A stretch of DNA of 59,925 bases from Mycobacterium angelicum (GTDB taxonomy: Bacteria; Actinomycetota; Actinomycetes; Mycobacteriales; Mycobacteriaceae). The DNA lies in contig NZ_MVHE01000031.1 in assembly GCF_002086155.1 (NCBI RefSeq), forward strand, positions 1 through 59,925, written 5' to 3'. The notes under the pieces were generated by a model, which did no database searches, was not told where the DNA came from, and saw only the letters and a program-made list of their open reading frames with translations. Below are positions 55,701-59,925 of the stretch, in pieces (position 1 is the stretch's first letter; every line of letters starts with the position of its first letter). Both the position numbers and the translations under genes were made by a program.

Positions 55701-55735
55701 TCTTCGGCGATCAGCTCGCCGACTATCTACGTTAA
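37775..55735 (+). CDS. Five-module nonribosomal peptide synthetase with epimerase and thioesterase
   Basis: A 5986-residue cytosolic assembly line. Order with approximate residues: C1 1-450, A1 462-950, T1 (S998), C2 1045-1490, A2 1505-2005, T2 (S2053), C3 2100-2550, A3 2562-3058, T3 (S3106), E 3160-3615, C4 3625-4062, A4 4075-4580, T4 (S4632), C5 4675-5125, A5 5142-5640, T5 (S5684), TE 5730-5986 (S5809 in GWSFG). All A domains keep YTSGTTG-x-PKG and the NGKLD lysine. C2, C3 and C5 have HHIAADG; C4 has HHIVLDG and follows E, as a D-accepting domain should; C1 has HHIVIGG. E has HHLAVDAVSW and EGHGRNE. T3 is of the GGDSI type that precedes E domains. Hand-read 10-residue codes: A1 DLFTVGQMYK, A2 DYWSVAAIYK, A3 DVWCLAAIYK, A4 DVFTVGMVHK, A5 DVWSVAAWYK. 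A4 ends like threonine codes; A2, A3 and A5 look hydrophobic or aromatic. Predicted product: an acyl or polyketide pentapeptide with a D-residue at position 3, released by TE as acid or macrocycle. Confidence 0.95.
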   Translation: MTETSNEVVGIQDVMVLSPLQQGLFALAQASQRPSEDPYTISIGIDVSGSLDTELLRNCALTMLKRHPNLRARFVGRTLAHPVQVVPSEVDLAWQHVVATPETAAACEAAEQERGFDLEKGPPVRFLLIELPDARWRFNIVAHHIVIGGWSIAVFLEELLSLYQSGGAVDSLPPPPRPWRDFIGWLAGYDVAKGEQQWREHLVGLDGPTLVSAGPADDHAQSGGKPDRVVVSLDQQTTTRLVDAARSRGVTLNTLTQVAWALLLSVLTDRRDVVFGVTVSTRPAELAGVESMVGLFVNTVPLRVRLDPKTTVAQQCASIQRDAARLRGHAYLTHSQIRALAGVGELFDSVIAFENFPSAGLFGGRQLSNGTVTFHSPSALSRAHFPVGIIVEHIGDRLKLTIEAPADAVGFTADTLGSRLFSTMQRLVEMWDRPLREVSVLFDGQPGSVAAEQAYLDRIGNRAALSQPGSAVSIPALFAAQVQRTPEAPALTHAGQTWTYRELDEATNRLAHNLVGAGVGPGDVVALLLERSAQAIMAIVAVLKSGAAYLPLDPNHPDARIDFMLGDAAPAAAISNAPLAGRLAGHQMTVIDIDDPAVGNCYPAHALPQPRPENIAYILYTSGTTGTPKGVAICHHNITQLFTSETSFAPSAGQTVTQCSSYGFDLSLFEIMGALLHGGRLVVVPDAITRSPAEFHDLLVTEQVGVLTQTPSAVSALSTEGLDSTTLVLGGEACTGEVVDRWAPGRVLVNQYGPTETTMYVAMSTPLVAGSGIAPIGSPVPRAALFVLDAWLRPVPAGVVGELYVAGAGVGYGYWRRAGLTGTRFVACPFGTRGTRMYRTGDLVRWGADGQLVYLGRADEQVKIRGHRIELGEVQAALAGLDGVEQAAVIARQDRPGDKRLVGYVTGTVDVIGIRAALADRLPQYMVPAAVVALDELPLTLNGKLDVRALPAPQFGESDRYRAPANAVEEILAGIYAQVLGLERVGIDDSFFDLGGDSLSAMRVVSAVNKSLDADLAVRVLFESPTVARLAARVGGMSGGRTPLVGRPRPAVIPLSFTQSRLWFLHQLEGPSPIYNMSWVLRFRGELDSAALGQALADVVARHESLRTIFVASDGVAQQVVLPAERADFGWQIVDATAWSSGRLQEAIEEHARYGFDLATEIPLQAKLFRVAEQEHELALVAHHIAADGWSLAPLTAHLGEAYASRRANQAPDWAELAVQYIDYTLWQRENLGEITDSESGAAAQLAYWVQTLGGMSERLELPTDRPYPRVADHRGDAVVVQWPAQLQQQVARVARQHNATSFMVFQTALTALLSKLCAANDVAVGFAAAGRDDPALDELVGFFVNTLVLRVEVAGDPTFAELLAQVRAQSLAAFEHQDVPFEVLVDRLNPTRSLTHHPLIQVMSTWQNFARTGDPAGRSTLDGLEVTPVPVHTHSARMDLVFSLGEQFTEGGETAGIGGAVEFRTDVFDAASIQTLINRLQRALGQLAADPQQRLSSIDLLDEAEHARLDEIGNRAVLSAPFAGASIPERIAAHVARTPQQVAVRFDGDQWTYRELDDAANRLAHLLIGSGVRPGDVVAMLLPRSANAITAILAVLKTGAAYLPIDTALPQARVDFMIGDAAPVAAITSAELAGRFDGHRLRVIDIDDPAVATSYPAHALPHPGPDNVAHIIYTSGTTGVPKGVAVTHRNIVQLFGALDGRLVPAPEHVWSQCHSYAFDYSSWEIWGALLHGGRLVVIPEAVTRSSDDLHALLVAEGVNVLSQTPSAVRGLATQGLEAAALVIAAEPCPAEVVDRWAPGRLMVNAYGPTETTIYATMSAPLAAGSGTPPIGSPVLGAALFVLDPSLRPVPAGVVGELYVAGRGVGCGYWRRPGLTASRFVACPFGGVGERMYRTGDLVRWGADGQLVYAGRADEQVKVRGYRIELGEVQAALAAVTGVQQAVVIAREDRPGDKRLVGYVVGDVDMSGIRAVLAERLPAYMVPAAVVAIDALPLTINGKLDVRALPAPEFGDADRYRAPAGLVEEAVAGTFGQVLGLDRVGVDDSFFDLGGDSLSAMRLIAAVNKSLDADLSVRVLFESPTVAALARCVDRGSGSRVPLVAGPRPAVIPLSFAQSRLWFLDQLEGPSPIYNLAWVARLRGQLDEDALGAAVADVVGRHETLRTVFVATDGVASQLVLPAQRVDFGWDVIDATGWPADQLRAAVEAAVRYEFDLATQIPLQARLFRVAGDEHVLALTVHHIAADGWSLAPLMNDLGAAYADRCAGRAPDWAPLAVQYVDYTLWQRATLGELSDSDSGAAAQLDYWVKALAGMPERLELPTDRPYPRVADHRGGSVEVDWPAQLQAQVARIAREHDATSFMVVQAALTALLSKLCATSDVAVGFAAAGRGDPALDALVGFFVNTLVLRVDVDGDASFAELLAQVRKRSLAAFEHQDVPFEVLVDKLNPVRSLTHHPLIQVMLAWQNFARQQDDLARSALGDLEVIPEPVHTDSARMDLVVSLAERFTETGEPAGIGGGVEFRTDVFDAASIEKLIQRLERMLVVLTADPQQRLSAVDLVDDAERAQLDEMGHRAALSAPGASKSIPELFDAQVQRTPDAPALVYADQSWTYRELDEAANRLAHVLVSHGARPGTVVALLLDRSAQAIIAVTAVLKTGAAYLPIDPNHPDSRIDFMVGDAAPVVAVSTSKLAGRLDGHALTVVDIDDALSAATPGGGLPFPAADNIAYLIYTSGTTGVPKGVAITHRNLTELVGVPTAFTPTAGQTVTQWHSYGFDVSVWEVWGALLNGARLVVVPDAVSRSPEDLHALLVAENVDVLCHTPSAAGSLAPEGLESTTLLVAGEACPTELADRYAPGRVLINAYGPTETTIYVTMSKPLVAGSGATPIGAPVPGAGLFVLDPWLRPVPPGVVGELYVAGAGVGCGYWRRSALTAARFVACQFGTPGARMYRTGDLVRWGADGQLVYLGRTDEQVKIRGYRIELGEVAAVLSQLDGVDRAVVIAREDRPGDKRLVGYITGAADVNEIRTLLAERLPKYMVPAAVVALDELPLTLNGKLDVRALPAPQYGDADKYRAPANAVEEVLAGIYAEVLGLDRVGVDESFFDLGGDSISAIQVVARARAAGVVCRPRDLFTEQTVAGVARVATTADARDGIEVDDDDDGAYQVPATPVIRWLESLESLGGPVEQFNQATLLQAPAGVGAHDVVVLLQALVDRHATLRMRVTDDGAGGWSLWVSEPGSVDVADCVHSVAELTEEALAQARARLDPRAGVLLSALWSAPSAQLVLVIHHLAVDAVSWRILLDDLNSAWNQHRAGQRVKFSTRGTSFRRWASVLAEHARHDAVIGQAGAWKQAASAPAALPAVDPAADTFATASYMSTDLDVDTTRMLLGEVPSAFHAGVQDILLIAFRLAWAEFLGTGAMPIGIDVEGHGRNEELVPGIDLSHTVGWFTTKYPVALSAGALSWQQVAAGDAALGATVKDAKEQLRALPDGLTYGLLRYLNDEVGLTCGDPAIGFNYLGRMGVQTTQTPATDDTWRIGPWHSSFADNSNAGSPMPLMHTVDLNAVAIDTGDGPQLHAEWTWAAGKLDRDQIERVSRLWFEALRGICAHVGRGGGGLTPSDVVPARVSQRQLDEIERQYPIVDVLPLTPLQQGLLFHAASAGHSDADQDDPYAVQLDLTISGPLDADRLRGAMQQVLSRHPHLAARFFWQQADQPLQVILRDPEMPWRYVELADGIDAAEQARQVQELSAAERAAVCDIAGELPLRAALIRTGPQQHRFVLTNHHIVLDGWSVPVLMHEIFAGYAGESLPKPVPYRKFVSWLADRDLDAARAAWAAVFAGFDAPTLVGPPDRLGLGNRGVEWFRIPADTTDAVTALARSCRTTVNTVLQAGWAQVLMSLTGHHDVAFGTTAASRPAEIESAESMVGLLINTVPVRARIELFTNTVDLLDQLSGAHSETVEHQHLALSEIQRITGQEALFDSLFVYENYPIDDVATLSVGDLSIAEGASRERTHYPLTVQAVPGREVGLRVEFRTDVFDSVIVQRMAERFVRVLAAMTANPERPLCSTDVLGALEHAELHRWGNREMLRQPVVPSASLPALFAGHAARTPEATAIVYEGRSWTYRELDEATNRLAHKLVAAGVRSGDVVALLLDRTYQSVAAILAVLKTGAAYLPIDPNHPDSRIAFVVGDAAPVAVLSTAALAGRLQGRNLTVIDVDDPAIDAQPSTSLPYPAADNIAYILYTSGTTGVPKGVAISHQNVTDLFDCRDWDMIPAWPGTVWPHCHSYGFDVSVFEIWGAFLHGGRLVVIPEATTRSSADLLALLVAEKVNVLTQTPSAFYNLIAADAAQPELGRQLELDAVVWGGEALEPQRLQPWLQNHPTRPQLINMYGITETTVHASFREILEPDTHSGVSPIGVPLSGAAFFVLDAWLRPVPVGVVGELYVAGRGVGCGYWRRPGLTSSRFVACPFEVPGGRMYRSGDLVRWNADGQLVYMGRADEQVKIRGYRIELGEVQAALAAVAGVQQAAVIARRDSGEDKLLVGYVVGDVDAAEVRGVLAERLPVYMVPAAVVRVDKLPLTINGKLDVRALPAPEFGAVDRYKAPTNAVEEAVAAVYAQMLGLDRVGIDESFFDLGGDSLSAMRLIAAVNKALDSDLSVRVLFESPTVAGLAESVGGGTGARVPLVAGPRPAAIPLSYAQSRLWFLDQLEGPSPIYNMAWVLRLRGGLDADALGAAISDVVSRHESLRTVIVSADGIASQVVLPAEGLDFGWQIVDAAAWPEAALDEAMADLARYEFDLSADIPLRAKLFRVADDEHLLALVVHHIAADGWSLAPLMGDLGVAYASRCAGGEPGWAPLAVQYVDYALWQRANLGELADSDSGAGAQIAYWVKALAGMPERLELPTDRPYPRVADHRGASVEVDWPAQLQAQIARVAREHDATSFMVVQAALTALLSKLCATSDVAVGFAAAGRDDPALDALVGFFVNTLVLRVQVDGELSFADLLAQVRTQSLAAFEHQDVPFEVLVDKLNPVRSLTHHPLIQVLLAWQNFARQHGNLAGRTLNGVEVTPEPVHTHSARMDLVFSLVEQFTETGEAAGIGGAVEFRTDVFDASSIEKLLARLEHMLLLLTADPSQRLSAVDLLDDAERARLDEMGHRAVLSAPVAAVSIPELFGAQVLRTPDAPALTYAGQSWTYRELDEAANRLAHVLVSHGARPGTVVALLLERSAQAIVAITAVLKTGAAYLPIDPNHPDTRIAFLVDDAAPVAALTTAALAGQLAGHNLAVIDVDDPAVGGRPSTGLPYPAADNLAYILYTSGTTGVPKGVGISHRNITQLFTAPASFAPTTGQTVSQWHSYGFDVSVWEICNALLRGGRLVVVPEAITRSPVELHDLLVRERVDVLSQTPSAAMGLSPTGLESTALVVAGEACPPELVDQWAPGRVMINAYGPTETWYTSMSAPLVAGSGVAPIGAPVSGAALFVLDGWLRPVPPGVVGELYVAGAGVGCGYWRRGALTGSRFVACPFGEPGARMYRTGDLVRWGADEQLVYVGRADGQVKIRGYRIEPGEVAAALSQLDGVEQAAVVAREDRPGDKRLVGYITGTADVTKLRSLLADRLPQYMVPAAVVALDELPLTLNGKLDIRALPVPQYGDDDNYRAPANAVEEVIAGIYAQVLGLDRVGADDSFFDLGGDSLLAIRAIAAINKGLSADLSVRIMFEAPTVASLSQRLGSADSSVAVIPIEVLKQGDGLPLFCLPPGGGLSWPYRNLSAYVDSSIIGFQLPPEGESAPTSVREMAQYYADTIQELDAEGPYNLIGWSFGAIVAHQLAIELRRRGREVRRLVVLDPILTFDADGPEKAIAESDPVAESYVLGRFLEMNRIPCDEQGEPLTYEQVEALFEEYGAPDFPLPPKNIVKILVKNLNTSIRLQSQHIPDVFDGDMLIFSEKRPDGSMLQPTWQAYVAGNVTEHSVECTHEEMLNTESVKLFGDQLADYLR

Positions 55736-55756
55736 CTGCGAACGGCGGACAGGCGC

Positions 55757-58900
<3,144 letters not shown>

Positions 58901-59925
58901 GACGTACGCGCGGGCCGGCGGCTTCCTCAGTGGCGCTACCGATTTCGACGCGGGATTCTTTGGGATCTCGCCGCGCGAGGCGTTGGCGATGGATCCTCAG
59001 CAGCGGTTGCTGCTGGAGTGTTCGTGGGAAGCGCTGGAACATGGCGGAATCGACCCGCTTTCGTTGCGTGGCTCCGCGACCGGGGTGTTCGTCGGGATGA
59101 TGAAGACCGACTACGCAGTCGGGCACACCTCAGAAGAAATCGAGGGCTACGGGCTCACCGGTAGCGCGAGCAGTGTGGCCTCGGGTCGGGTGGCGTATGT
59201 GTTGGGGTTGGAGGGGCCGGCGGTGTCGGTGGATACGGCGTGTTCGTCGTCGTTGGTGGCATTGCATCAGGCGTGTCAGTCGTTGCGACTGGGCGAGTGT
59301 GATTTGGCATTGGCGGGTGGGGTGACGGTGATGGCGTCGCCGGCGACGTTTGTGGGGTTTTCGCGGCAGCGAGGGTTGTCGGTTGATGGGCGGTGTAAGG
59401 CGTTTTCGGCTTCGGCTGATGGAACGGGGTGGGGTGAGGGTGTGGGTGTGGTGGTGTTGGAGCGGTTGTCGGATGCGGTGCGGTTGGGGCATGAGGTGTT
59501 GGGGGTGGTGCGGGGTTCGGCGGTGAATCAGGATGGGGCGTCGAATGGGTTGACGGCGCCGAATGGTCCGTCGCAGCAGCGGGTGATTCGGGCGGCGTTG
59601 GCGGCGGCGGACTTGACACCAGGCGATGTGGATGTGGTGGAGGCTCATGGGACGGGGACGGTGTTGGGGGATCCGATTGAGGCGCAGGCGTTGTTGGCGA
59701 CGTATGGGCAGGGTCGCGGGGTTGGTGAGCCGTTGTGGGTGGGGTCGGTGAAGTCGAATATGGGGCATACGCAGGCGGCTGCGGGGGTGGCGGGGGTGAT
59801 GAAGATGGTGTTGGCGATGCGCTTTGGGGTGATGCCGGCGTCGTTGCATGCCGATGTGCCTAGTCGGCATGTGGATTGGTCGGCGGGGGCGGTGCGGGTG
59901 TTGAGTGCGGCGCGGGAGTGGGTGG

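Noticed and set aside
28410..55735. Glycopeptidolipid (mps/mmpL4) locus
   Set aside because: mmpS-mmpL next to an NRPS suggests it, but GPL loci have two mmpL genes and a tetrapeptide synthetase ending in an alaninol-forming reductase; here there is one mmpL, five modules and a thioesterase.
33692..55735. Mycobactin-type siderophore locus
   Set aside because: An MbtH-like protein and NRPS/PKS are present, but there is no salicylate-activating domain, no cyclisation domain (DxxxxD motif) and no lysine N-hydroxylase in the window.

Overview
The window is high-GC actinobacterial DNA and almost certainly comes from a nontuberculous Mycobacterium. Evidence includes an aldehyde dehydrogenase recognisable as GabD2, an MmpS/MmpL transport pair of the MmpS4/MmpL4 type, an F420-dependent LLM oxidoreductase, a DUF5078-type exported protein, an MbtH-like protein and mycobacterial-style type I PKS/NRPS genes. 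Species cannot be fixed from sequence alone.

Left part (1-12.5 kb), mixed metabolism and signalling: a cyclic-nucleotide-binding/ribbon-helix-helix protein, an exported M15-like protein, a TetR regulator divergent from a Rieske oxygenase plus DapB-like reductase operon, a YdeI-like protein translationally coupled to a broken WD40 gene, a second broken WD40 fragment, an LLM oxidoreductase downstream of gabD2, a large soluble kinase-NTPase-kinase protein and two small membrane proteins.

Middle (12.5-24.4 kb): an MFS transporter, a giant one-protein signalling hub (PAS/GAF, histidine kinase, receiver, PAS, PP2C phosphatase, RsbW-like ATPase) coupled to a STAS anti-sigma antagonist, a CPA1 K+/H+ antiporter divergent from a TrkA-N protein, an acyltransferase-3 membrane enzyme, an exported DUF5078-type protein and an HSL-family esterase. 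A 57-bp tandem minisatellite lies at 24.6 kb.

Right part (25-59.9 kb): a natural-product locus. A P450 and a PucR-type regulator precede an export operon (MmpS, MmpL, DHA2-type MFS). A divergently oriented mbtH-like gene and a 670-bp control region follow. Next come a KS-AT-carrier PKS and, overlapping it by ATGA, a 5986-residue NRPS with order C-A-T, C-A-T, C-A-T-E, C-A-T, C-A-T-TE. After this a second PKS begins with a KSQ decarboxylative loading module (active-site Cys replaced by Gln) and a methylmalonyl-type AT, is interrupted by a frameshift, and continues into a normal KS that runs off the window.

My reading is a hybrid lipo- or polyketide-pentapeptide pathway. The downstream PKS may start the chain; the KS-AT-T protein, which has an N-terminal docking helix, may accept it and pass it to the NRPS; five residues are added (the third epimerised) and the TE releases the product for export by MmpL/MFS. 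The frameshift between the loading module and the first extension module is either an inactivating mutation or a sequence error and decides whether the pathway is alive.
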